A stretch of DNA of 64,000 nucleotides from Anoplopoma fimbria (Eukaryota > Chordata > Actinopteri > Perciformes > Anoplopomatidae), in the NCBI RefSeq assembly GCF_027596085.1, contig NC_072453.1, positions 3,431,448-3,495,447 on the forward strand. The letters are read 5' to 3'. Below, one piece after another: positions 19,400 to 37,281 of this stretch. Made by a program: the position numbers and the translations under genes. The notes beneath the pieces were generated by a model. That model was not told where the DNA came from. It was given only the letters and a program-made list of their open reading frames with translations, and did no database searches. How positions within the stretch are numbered: position 1 is the stretch's first letter; the number at the start of each line of letters is the position of its first letter.

Positions 19400-20428
19400 T
19401 CAGTACTTGGTGGAGAAACCGTTGTTGGCAAGCACAGAGGTCAGACGCTTCTTGTAGTTGGTCACCAGGTTTGCGCACATCTCAGGAGGGATTTTGGTCC
19501 ACTCCTCTTTGCAGATCATCTCCAAATCCTGAAGGTTTCGAGGCTGTCGCTTGGCAACTCTAAACCTCAGCTCCCTCCACAGATTTTCTATGGGATTAAG
19601 GTCCGGAGACTGGCTAGGCCACTCCATGACCTTAATGTGCTTCTTCTTGAGCCACTCCTTTGTTGCCTTGGCCGTATGTTTTGGGTCATTGTCATGCTGG
19701 AAGACCCATCCACGACCCATTTTCAGTGTCCTGGCTGAGGGAAGGAGGTTGTTGCCCAGGATTTCACGGTACATGGCCCCGTCCATCCTCCCCTTGATGC
19801 GGTGAAGTCGTCCTGTCCCCTTAGCAGAGAAACACCCCCAAAGCATAATGTTTCCACCTCCATGCTTGACGGTGGGGATGGTGTCCTTGGGGTTATAATC
19901 AGCATTTCTCTTCCTCCAAACACGACGAGTCGAGTTGATGCCAAATAGCTCGATTTTGGTCTCATCTGACCACATTACCTTCTCCCAAGCCTTCTCTGAA
20001 TCATTCAGGTGTTCTTTGGCAAACTTCAGACAGGCCTGTACATGTGCCTTCTTGAGCAGGGGGACCTTGCGGACGCTGCAGGATTTTAATCCATTACGAC
20101 GTAGTGTGTTACCAATAGTTTTCTTGGTGACTGTGGTCCCAGCTGTCTTGAGATCATTAACAAGTTCCTCCCGTGTAGTTCTGGGCTGATCCCTCACCTT
20201 TCTCATGATCATCGATACCCCATGAGGAGAGATCTTGTGTGGAGCCCCAGACCGAGGGCGATTGATGGTCATTTTGTGTTTCTTCCATTTCCGAATAATC
20301 GTCAACCAACAGTTGTCTCCTTCTCACCAAGCTGCTTGCTTGCCGATGGTCTTGTAGCCCATTCCAGCCTTGTGCAGGTCTACAATAATTTCCTTGATGT
20401 CCTTAGACAGCTCTTTGGTCTTGCCCAT
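19400..20428 (-). pseudogene. Tc1-like transposase, one frame-shifted segment near the N-terminus
   Basis: The frame from ATG 20428 to the stop at 19400 would give 342 codons before the stop, with one in-frame TGA at codon 35 (20326-20324). Family knowledge: the enzyme cuts and pastes the element using a paired-type DNA-binding half and a DDE catalytic half. Catalytic residues fit D155 (MWSDETK), D246 (FQHDNDPKH) and E281 (SPDLNPIE), giving the DD34E spacing of Tc1. Between codons 31 and 41 the conserved helix-turn-helix peptide LGEKETTVG is found in another frame (20331-20305), so two indels that together restore frame explain the stop. The catalytic half looks intact. Confidence 0.93.
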
Positions 20429-20603
20429 GGTGGAGAAGTTGGAATCTGATTGATTGATTCTGTGGACAGGTGTCTTTTAAACAGGTAATGAATTGAGACA
20501 GATGTCTTTCATACAGGTAACAAGTTGAGATTCAGAGTACTTTCTTAAAGTGAAAGGACTAATCTAACCGTGTCTGTGGGAGCCAGAATTCTTGCTGGTT
20601 GGT

Positions 20604-20806
20604 AGGGGCTCAAATACTTATTTCACTCAATCAAATGCAAATCAATTTATAACTTTTATATGATGTGATTTTATAGATTCTTTTTTTTATATTCTGTCTC
20701 TCAATGATAAAATAAACCTACCATAACAATTATAGATCGTTCATTTCTTTGTCAGTGGGCAAACTTACAAAATCGGCAAGGGATCAAATAATTATTTCCC
20801 CCACTG
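20604..20806 (-). repeat. Right terminal inverted repeat of the Tc1 element
   Basis: Reverse complement of the left arm. It retains the outer 14 bp missing on the left and is followed directly by the target TA at 20807-20808. Confidence 0.93.
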
Positions 20807-20808
20807 TA

Positions 20809-23800
20809 TGAGCCGGTCAAAGTGAGAAGGTGATGTGGATTATGGGCGACATATTTGACTTCACACATGGGCTGTGTCCATAATGTGTCCTCTGTAGTAC
20901 ACTATATTTACTGTCCCTCATTTGATTTCAGCATCCACAATCTGGGTGGGAATATTTTATCCATTATCTACTCAAAACTTCCACCATGGAAGACAAAGTA
21001 ATGTCCATGGCATGTACTTTCAGATCTACATCTGACTGAACAGAAGGCTTTCAATCCAATCCTCCATGGGTTGCATTACAGTTTTTATTATTTATCAATG
21101 TATGTTTATTATATTCAGTGTTTATAATGAATTTTGGAAATTTTTGGGAGAAACAAATGCTAATTTGGACTGTAAATACCATAGCAGCAGCATCAAACCA
21201 CAGATGAACGATCGGTCTACAGCGATGCACATTGTTAACTAGTGGTTTTGATAGTTTACTATTCTATGCAGGGCTGACTGCCTGCATAACAAGGCCAGGC
21301 AGTGTGGTAGTGCTGACTCTTGGGTGAGTATGGTTGAATAAGTGAGCGTTTGATCTGAGAGTACCAGGTGATCCTTCATAACGACACCAGTGTGTCTTGC
21401 AGGATGGAGGATGACACCATGTCGTCCTCCACTGAGATGGAGAGTTCAGTGAAGTGTAGTTTTTAGATGACAGCATGAAGTACTTCTTGATTGCATTGAG
21501 CTTCAAGAGACATGAGTTTAAAAAAAGGAATAGTTGAGTGTCATCAGCATATAAGTCTTATGGCTTCTTTCCACATCACTTGACTGCTGAGGTTTGGACA
21601 GCACAGTTAAGTTGAATTCAACCCAAAACTAAGTATTCATCAAGGATAGGTAGCAGATCCAATGCTTCAAGATGTATCACTTCCTACAAAAGTGCAACTT
21701 AAAGCCCCATCCTGCAGTGAAATGGCGCAAGTGCAGTTTCGTTCGAATTGGCAATACTGTGCTATGTACATAAACTGGTAGCTTGGCAGTGGACTGGCCA
21801 GTATCATAAATGTCACGTTCATGTATGAAAGATCCGAATTTATTGAATTTTCAGTCCGATGAACTATAGGATTTGACTCCATTAACTGATCTTTGTTTAA
21901 CCAATGAGATTATTTCAGCTTCAAAGCAAAGTATAGCTAAAAGAAGATTGTTTTTTTAATCAATCCGTTAGCTATACCTAATCTAAATCATAGTTAGAGG
22001 TAATTAATTCTGTTAGTATATACAAATAAAAATGATTGAAAATATAATTACACAATATCATATAAGCTATAAAGTAATTTTTTGTTACTATTTTTCAATA
22101 TTAGTACAATATTTTAGTACAATGATTTCAGGCTTTGAGTCATCATTTATGGGGGCATTAAATTACATTTTAATGCACGGTCACATTACCGTTTGCTACG
22201 ACCATATTACAACTTTGCCTCTGCTGTTGTAATCCCTAGAAGTAGCATTCTGAAAATGTTAAGCTTATGATTTTAACAAAAATCATTCCATATGTGATTA
22301 TGGCTGTACAGTTATCCTTACCTTCAGTCAGAGCCCTTTGGTTTGCTCATTCTCCGGCTAGCCCGAGCCGTTCTTGGCAGGACAGAGAGAGCGGTCAGTA
22401 TTCTCAGGTTCTTTTGATGCCATAAACCTGGTTTTTCAGCTCTCACTCGGCACCTTTTGCTGAAGAAAACCATCTGTGCGAAGGATCAAATGGCCAAAAG
22501 GAAAGCGGCTCAGTCTCCCTGCAATGGAGGTTAGACCAGGGCCAATGTTCTGCATAGTTCAAGGCCAAGAATTTTGCTTATGGACTAAAAATAAGAGATG
22601 AATGTTACTGAACAGAAAAAGGAGAGATGGGACTTCAATTTCCCTGAATCCCTTTACAGTGATGATAAGACCAGAAGGATGAGGTACTGTGCTACAAATT
22701 AAGTATTTTTTCCCAAAAGTCTTAATGAGGCTTACATAAGGGGAAGGAGCTCCATTTTTTGCCAAAACCCCTATTTGCACCGGACTCCTATTACCAGGGG
22801 ACCTCATGTGATTTAGAAATTATCCCCCCACGTCTGAGTTTCGTGAGGTGCATTCTGACAGAGTAAGTGGAGTCTGTACTTACAGACACTCTCCTGCGGC
22901 TGTGTCAAGGCTCTGGGAATGCTCCGCTTATATAAAAAATAGCATACCACATATATTTATCATAAATCCTTATATTATTATTATTATATTATTATTATTA
23001 TTTTATATGGGCCTATTCATGTTTATATACCTGCTTATACTTACAAATACTTCTTCCTCCGGTGCCAATGGGTGTCCATGACGTGACGAGATGAGCCTCC
23101 TGAATTTGTGTCGAAATTGCTGTCAAAGACTCCATAATTCTCAACAAGGAAAGTTTTTGCAAAAAAAAGGTGCCTATTTATACTAATATATGATCACTTG
23201 ACCTTTGTGTTTGATGAAATATGGTAAATCATTTGGAATCATTCTAGAGAATTTACTGACAAATCAGATTTGTACTGGATTAAGTTCAAAGACGATATCC
23301 GCATTATTACAAAATATTGGAGGTCCCCAGGTAACCCTTTGCGAATACAGCTGAAGAATACAATCAATTAGAAACAGTCACTGTTTAGGAGGTTAAAAAA
23401 CAAACAATGATTTGTGAATTTTCATAATGATAAATTTCCCTCCTCTCGGTTGCCGATTGCTGTCATACAATAGTGGTTCAGTATAGCTTTCACATCGGAA
23501 GGGTTTCATTCCAAAACACCATATTGACTTTAGCAAAGTTTTGCTAGTTGAAATGAATCAGGTAAAAAACACAATCTACTTTGTCCAGTTAATAAATGGA
23601 ATTGACCGTTTATAGCAAACTAGGGCTGGGTATTGGATGATATTTGTCTCCCTGGACAATCAATCAAATACACACAATCACACACCACTCAGTATCAAAT
23701 GGCTAACTTGGTAAAACATCTCAAGTCAAGTGTGAGATGAGAGAGTTGATTCTCCACATGAAATCAGGAATCTCTGCACAGGCCGTTCCTGCATGGGGAC

Positions 23801-26800
23801 ATTGGACGGGGTGCTTAAATGGACCAAATGTTCTGTGCTGTCGCATGAAACACGCTCCATTGCAACTTTATGGTTTGAATCCTGATGTAGTGCACAGCCC
23901 AGATATGCATAAGAGAAACAAGAGTGACGGAAATAAATCAAGGTGAGCAAAAGCAATAGCAATATAAAGAATAGAAAATGGTAAAAAAGAAAAAGTAATG
24001 CACTTATCCTACAATAATAAATTCTTACAAAGATAGCACAAAGTATACGGCAGGGAGCTCTTCTTCCAGCGTTGTATCTTGAAAACGGATCTAACCTTCA
24101 GGTGTGCATCCAGCTGAGAAGGATTAGGAGAATGTGTTTCTGTGCACTGCAAAAGGCATTTTAAATGATGGATTTTACAGTGCAGGAGTGGAGTTACATC
24201 CTATGTGAAAGTCCCTCATGGATGTGCGAGTACATTGTGAAGGCAATAATCATTCTGTCAGTTGGGTGGCATGAGCATCCGCCACCTGAACCCGTGCGGT
24301 CAGTACATCTCTCACGCGTACTGTAAAGCCCACCCATCTGCAGCCAGAGCCTGGATCATCTCTCTCTCTTTGCACCCAGCTACCTCCCTGTCCAGGATAA
24401 ACAGACTGGGCTCGGACCCTCCACCTCGCTGCAGCAGTTAACATCGGCCCTCCGTGAAATGCAGCGAGACCGCATCAGCCCCAGACAAGCTTTACAAGCC
24501 CCACGCTCTCTGTCCTGCCCTCCATCAGCCCGCCCCTTTTCTCCCAAAGGCCCCGTTCCCCATCCCAGACCACTCCCCCAGGCCCCATTAGCACTCTCGG
24601 GTTGAGGTTTTACTTTAAGAAAATGGTCTTTTACGCACAGCTGCTCCGGAGAAAGAAATCCTTTCAACAGGCGGGAGCTAAATATCAGCAATATTTTGAA
24701 GTTAGCAAGCTTGGAATCTTATCAGACAATGACCGAACTTGCATCATAAATTTGAGGCTTCGTTGTCTAATTTATATCCTCTAAAATATTCAAGCTGCTA
24801 AAAAGCTTTTCATTTCTGGCTCTATTTAATTGTTTGGCATATGCTTTTTTCTTCCTATATTGGTCAAACATTCAGTAGATAACAGGCAGAGAAGAGGAGG
24901 GGAAATTATACACACACACACATAGACATACAATGCAACAAAAAAGAATGGGTGTAAATTGAAACGAGTAAAATGAGCTTGTACTGACACATATATGGGG
25001 GTGTGACGAGCAAGTGAGGGGAACTTATCAGACGGCCGCTCGTACCACTTGGCCTGAAAATACTCATTCAGATGCACAGAAAACATAATTAATTAATTGT
25101 TAACACTTCCAGCATACTTATTCTGTAACTTTCAGTGATTAGTAAAGCGGCTGCCTTACTCTCTAAAAACTGTTGTGTATCAGCCATTAGTGCTGCAAGG
25201 AAGAACTGATTTTTGTAAGCCAACCCAGTTAGTTAGCATCACACTGGTTCCCTTCACAAAAAGCCAATGTTTTTTTTCCATGGGATTATTGCAGAAAATA
25301 AACTCTGTCGCAATCAAGGATTAATGATACTAACAAATTTTGTTCAACAAGATAATCTTGTTTATTTGGTAGAGACAAAACAATTATCCAATGCAGTGTA
25401 TCACAGCATCTTTAGCGACTGCTAATTTCCAATGCTCGTCCCTAGAAGGGCCTTTAAAATAACAAATAAAAAACTTTTTCCTTCAAAGCAGTACAAACTT
25501 GCAAGCATACTCATATTTACAGTATATACACATATACCCAGTGTGCTTTGCTCTTCCTCTTAAAACGTATAGATATCCACATTCCTTGCGATCATCTGCA
25601 GAAATGTGCAATAGTTCACCAGAACAAGGGTCCAATCATTTTTCAAGGGGCAAATTAAAGACCAAAAACTCAGTCTGGAGAGGAATGTACAGTGACTGCT
25701 CCTTTTATTTAGAGCTAAGCTAATGGCTGTGAATAATCACTCTTTTTGTCTTTTGTCTCTCTTCCATTACCCCTCTTCCTCCTCCTCTTTCCCTCCCTCC
25801 CATCTTTTCCTTAATGTATCCCTTCAGACGAGAAGACCACACCAGAGCCATAAATCTCAACTCTGTATCTGTCTATCACATCTAATAAAACTCTTATTCG
25901 TCCCAGTAAAAACTCAAGCTCCTTTCCCTGTGAATGTTTTTTTTGTTGTTTTTTTTGGTGGCTAGGCTTCCCCTGTAAATAATTTGTTGCCATGTATTTT
26001 ACAAATCATCCTCCGAGTGCTACATCCATCTTGTTTCAATCAGAGCTTGCAGCGGATGATTTGATGCACAGATTGTTACAAGGTGGACTGGAGCTTGAAT
26101 CAAGGATGGATGCACGCATGTAAACATTGATGTAGGCTGTGCGTGCATAATGCATGTTGACCTGTAGGTCGGATTGTCTCCACCTGTTATTCTGTGTCCT
26201 GTAGCTTTTCCAAATTTGAGACTACAACAAATCTTTCCAGCATGTTGTGAATCATTTATGAATCTTGACCTCAGACCCTATAAAAAGGAACATAGAAGGA
26301 ACCTGGATGAATTTTGTTGTATAAAAACCTGCTGAAAGATCGGTGAAGGTGGTGTGTCTGTAATGTATGTTGGTTGAAATGTGGGTCTATCTACAGAGTC
26401 ATTTAAAGGACACATTGAACAGCCAGTTGTTGGTTTAAATCCCAGAGTTGTTTGAAAATTCAAGATGAGGAATGGTTGCCCACATCCTCCACAAGTACTG
26501 TAGCAAAGAACCTACAGGAAATTATCGTCTGAATCTGAAGTTCTGATCACTTTACTGAGTTTTGTAGTGAGTTGTTCCTCATTGTTTAGCTCTCTGTCTG
26601 TAACTTTACTGTTTTGGTTCATTCGCCCCTCTCAGTCCTCGTACAGTAGCATTTGTTTTAATATATTGGAACTAAATATTGAAGACACATTATAAACACA
26701 ACTGCTCTATCTGTTGCTAACAACTTCGCCAAATCCACTGAGGTGATAATATATCAATGTTCATAATTTGTTTCCTCTTCCCCCATGTGGACAAATGTGG

Positions 26801-27670
26801 CCTAGAACGGATGTTGGACGTAAAACATTGAAAAAAAGTCTGTGAACATTTTTTCTTATGGTGTGGTATGTTTTGTCTGAACAATCATCAAATACTTTCA
26901 TTATCTTTCCTCATTAGGTTGACAAAGAAAAAATAATTTGGTAGCCATTAAAGGGAGCTATTATAAAACATTTTGCAAAGTAGTGTTATGATTTGTAGGA
27001 GATAGGGTACAAGCAATTGAGGGAAAGATTTTGCCTCTAAAGTTCAACACGTGTTTTCATTACGTTTAACAGAAATGACATGGGTTGCTTTGACTGCTGT
27101 GAGTTTATATCTGAAAGGAGACATTCTGCAGTTATAATGCTTTTAAATATATTTCCCCACAAGCTGGAGTGCAGCTCACTATACAGCGTATTCATAATAT
27201 ACATAAAAAAAATACACTAAAGAGATGGAGATCAATGATGGTGCAGGGTAATTGTATGTATCTCTGAGTCCCAGCTCCTCTGTGATGTGAATATGTGAAT
27301 GTTACTTTATTACTATGTGGTATTGGAACGCTAGTGAGGACATCAGCCAAATACCTGCTGTCATCTAAATGCAATTTCTTATCACAGTATATGCAAAGCC
27401 AGAAGATGGCAGTGCAGAGCTTCAGTTGGTATCTAAATTACTTTGTGCTCCCTGTGTCACAGCTTCAAGTGTGGATCAGTGCTTCTCGGCCTATAGGGCT
27501 CGGGGCCAACTATAAGTCATAAGATACACCCCCTTCAGGACTTGAGACTGATGTCATAGTAGCCTCACCTGACAGTGTCTTTAAGGGAATCTGTTGTTAC
27601 CTGCTCAGTGAGAGGTTTTTTCAATGTTTTATTCGTTCTTTAAGTTCAGCACGCCTGATTCATCTCACTT
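20809..27670. other. Intergenic, no gene recognised
   Basis: Long AT-rich stretch without exon-like or transposase-like coding. It has ATT-rich simple sequence at about 22972-23003. A more GC-rich block at about 24250-24600 has short open frames but no domain or splice structure that I recognise. A CTCF-like word is at 27399-27414. Confidence 0.4.
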
Positions 27671-27691
27671 TGTGTGTGTGTGTGTGTGTGT

Positions 27692-27730
<39 letters not shown>

Positions 27731-27739
27731 TGTGTGTGT
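27671..27739 (+). repeat. (TG)n microsatellite with AG interruptions
   Basis: 69 nt of TG with two TGAG interruptions. Confidence 0.95.
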
Positions 27740-28943
<1,204 letters not shown>

Positions 28944-29095
28944 CCCTGCCAAAGACAAATGCCCCAGGACACACAGCTGAGCCGGCTGGTGGGGGCTAAC
29001 GTTTCACTGCAAAAAATGTGTCATCTTTTCTCACTGTGATTGATGTAATATCCATACTTCCTCCAGGTGCCCAGGCTCTGTTTGACTGCGTGTGA

Positions 29096-30544
<1,449 letters not shown>

Positions 30545-30638
30545 GTGGCTCAGGTAACAATCCCTTGGTTTATGAACAAATACCTGCAAAAAGAATACAT
30601 GACTAAATCAAATGTCTACCCACCTGCATCATTATTAC
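30545..30638 (+). repeat. R2 repeat fragment next to the pogo-like insertion
   Basis: GGTTTATGAACAAATACCTG and ACCCACCTGCATCATTATTA match the middle of R2. The match stops at the TA target of the element that starts at 30641, suggesting the element landed in an older R2 copy. Confidence 0.5.
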
Positions 30639-30640
30639 TA

Positions 30641-31200
30641 CCGTATTTTCCGCACTATAGGGCGCACTGGATTATAAGGCGCACTATCAATGAATGGTCT
30701 ATTTTCGATCTTTTTTCATATATAAGGCGCACCGGACTATAAGGCGCATTAAGCGAAACAAAACAGTCAGTCAGTCAAACTTCCTCCACTTCCGTACCAT
30801 TGATTCATTAATGTTGAATTCTCTCGCAGCTGCTCTATTCCCATGTTCTACTGCGTGACTGACAGCCTTGAGTTTTCAGTCCGCGTCGTCAGCGTGTCTC
30901 TTGACAGGAGCCATGTTGGGTCCTTATACACACACACTGTAATATTATGGTGAAGCACAGTATGTATTACTCCGCGACGCTCCTGACTACGGTAGCCGTG
31001 ATGCTGCTGCGGTGCGGCTTTGTAGTTTACCAAAGTCGTACTAAAACATGTTGACAGAGCGCCGTGTACCACACAAAATCGCTTCCAGGTCAGTAAGCAC
31101 AACCAGAATTAATCCATATATAAAGCGCTCCGGATTATAAAGCGCGGTTTTTGAGAAAATTAAAGGCTTTTAAGTGCGCCTTATAGTGCGGAAAATACGG
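30641..31200 (-). mobile_element. Pogo-like non-autonomous DNA transposon (560 bp)
   Basis: Tips are CCGTATTTTCCGCACTATA at 30641 and its exact reverse complement ending at 31200, flanked by TA at 30639-30640 and 31201-31202. Sub-terminal AAGGCGCAC words repeat near both ends. The interior keeps a start-proximal piece of a transposase on the - strand (30914-30771). This is an internally deleted derivative of a Tc1/mariner-superfamily element of pogo type. Confidence 0.85.
30771..30914 (-). pseudogene. Remnant of a pogo-like transposase N-terminus
   Basis: From ATG 30914 the frame reads a basic start (MAPVKRHADDAD), an in-frame TGA at 30878-30876, then KLKAVSHAVEHGNRAAAREF and INESMVRKWRK, and a stop near 30771. 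The GNRAA-REF-INESMVRKWRK pattern is the N-terminal helix-turn-helix (brinker/CENP-B-like) found in pogo-type transposases. The catalytic part is absent. Confidence 0.8.
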
Positions 31201-31373
31201 TAGTTGAAAATGTGTTGGATGGGATGAGGCGAAATACAAGTTACCTGGATATAACTCCAGTTCTATGGTTTGCATAGCCCACCGTCACACTGTCACAAAG
31301 TAAAAGACAAAAAGAAAGCAAACACAGTTACAGTGGGGAATATAATTAAAAGCATGTTGACGCCTGATGCAGT

Positions 31374-31466
31374 GGTGCAATCACGATCCATCCATCCATC
31401 TTCCGTAACCGCCATCCAGTTAAGGGTCGCGGGGTGCTGGAGCCGATCCCAGGTGCAATCACGATC
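31374..31466 (-). mobile_element. 63-bp retroposon tail between perfect 15-bp target-site duplications
   Basis: GGTGCAATCACGATC occurs at 31374-31388 and again at 31452-31466. Between them are 63 bp that read on the - strand as a LINE/SINE-type 3' end: GATCGGCTCCAGCACCCCGC ... GCGGTTACGGAAGATGGATG, with a short GGATGGATG tail. Duplications plus tail imply target-primed insertion of a severely 5'-truncated element. Confidence 0.85.
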
Positions 31467-36065
<4,599 letters not shown>

Positions 36066-37279
36066 CGGTGCGTCTAAAAAGTTTTAAGAACTTTAAATTG
36101 AATCACTTATTTTTCACACTTTGTTACATTGCAGCCTAATGCTAAATTTGAATTAATCAACACCCATAATTACGAAGCAAAAACAGGATTTTAGATTGTT
36201 CTTTGCTAATTTATTAAAAGCAAAAACTGAAATATCACATTGATGGAAGTATTTAGACCCTCAATTCAGTACTAAATTGAAGCACCTTTGGCACATATTA
36301 CAGCCCTGAGTTTAAGAGCTCTGCACTCCTGGATTTGAGGACTTTCTGTCATTCTTCTCTGCAGATCCTCTCAAGATCTGTCTGGTTGGATGGGGGCCGT
36401 CGTTGGCCAGCTAGTTTCAGGCTCCTCCTGAGAGGTCTAAGTCCAGACTCATTTCCTTGGCTGTTACATTTTCTGACTAGCATGACGCTTAGAATTGAGG
36501 CTAAACAGAATGTTGTTTCTCAAAGTCTTAAGAGTCCTTAGGTGCTTTTTTTACCATCTCCAAGCTTGCTTTCGTGTGTTTCTCACTGAAGAGCAGCTTC
36601 CTTGTGGCCACCATGCCATAAAGCTTAGATATGTGGAGGGTTGCAGAGGTCCAATGTTGAAGTTTCTCCCATCTTCACACAGGAGGTCTGGAGCTCAGCC
36701 AGAGTGAGGTTTGCGGTTACCTCTCTTACCAAGGCACTTCTCCCCCAAATTACATAGTTTGGTTGAGTGGCAAGCTCGAGAAGCAGTCCTGGTTGTTCCA
36801 AACTTCTTCCATCTAGGAACCACTGAGACCTATAGCTCTGCACTCTTATCTTGTTGTCTCCTCCAGATCAGTGCCTCAACACAACCCTGTCTCTGAGCTC
36901 TGAAGGCAGTTCCTTCAACTGCATGGCTTGTGTTTTGTTCTATTGTGCAACGCCAGCCGTGAGACCTTTTATAGACTGGTGTGTGCCTTCCCAAATCATG
37001 TCCAATCACTTGAATTCACCACAAGTGGACTCCAATCAAGGTGTAGAAACATCTAAAAGATAATCAAGAGAAATGGGAGGCACCTGAGCTGAGCTTCAGG
37101 TGTCAAAGCAAAGGGTATATATGATATCTCAGACTTGGCTTTTTAACAAATAGGCAACAAACAATAAAATCCTGTTTTCACTTTGTCATGGGATATTTAT
37201 TGTGGTATCAGGGGGAATGATTTAAGCTTTGGGCTGCAACATAAAAGTGAAAGGATCTGAATACTTTCTGAATGCATTG
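36066..37279 (-). mobile_element. Decayed Tc1-like transposon with internal deletion
   Basis: The right tip reads, reversed, CAATGCATTCAGAAAGTATT. The left tip, CGGTGCGTCTAAAAAGTTTT, is its diverged partner, and both arms contain GTTACATTGCAGCC or GTTGCAGCCC. The interior is recognisable as the common salmonid/teleost Tc1 type (CTGCAGATCCTCTCAAGATC, CCAAATCATGTCCAATCACT). At about 1.2 kb it is some 0.4 kb shorter than a full element. Confidence 0.85.
36625..36843 (-). pseudogene. Tc1-like transposase fragment (DNA-binding half)
   Basis: A 72-residue open piece on the - strand with QWFLDGRSLEQPGLLLELAT and ALVREVTANLTLAELQ corresponds to the helix-turn-helix region of the Tc1 transposase encoded by this decayed copy. 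Flanking pieces carry frameshifts, and the catalytic core is missing because of a deletion near 36465-36485. Confidence 0.75.
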
Positions 37280-37281
37280 TA

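Larger units (their letters stand above)
19199..20806 (-). mobile_element. Tc1/mariner-like DNA transposon, nearly complete
   Basis: 1608 bp between terminal inverted repeats of about 190-200 bp that begin CAGTGGGGGAAATAATTATT at both ends, flanked by TA at 19197-19198 and 20807-20808. The inner repeats contain AATAAGTATTTGA at both sides, the IR/DR layout of Tc1 elements. The two arms are almost identical apart from a 14-bp gap in the left arm, so the copy is fairly young. It encodes one transposase on the - strand (20428-19400). Confidence 0.95.

Noticed and set aside
19551..20449. Several + strand frames across the Tc1 element
   Set aside because: They are antisense to the transposase and carry no independent domain.
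20870..20925. Short MITE-like fragment with an ACACTATATTTACTG word
   Set aside because: Too short and diverged to place in a family with confidence; noted only in relation to 49300-49400.
23620..23670. TAGGGCTGGGTATTGG word resembling a hAT-like repeat tip
   Set aside because: Only the first bases match, and no second tip or internal sequence supports an element.
24250..24784. GC-rich block with open frames on both strands as an exon
   Set aside because: No frame shows a domain and stops interrupt each candidate. It is better left as unexplained mixed-composition DNA.
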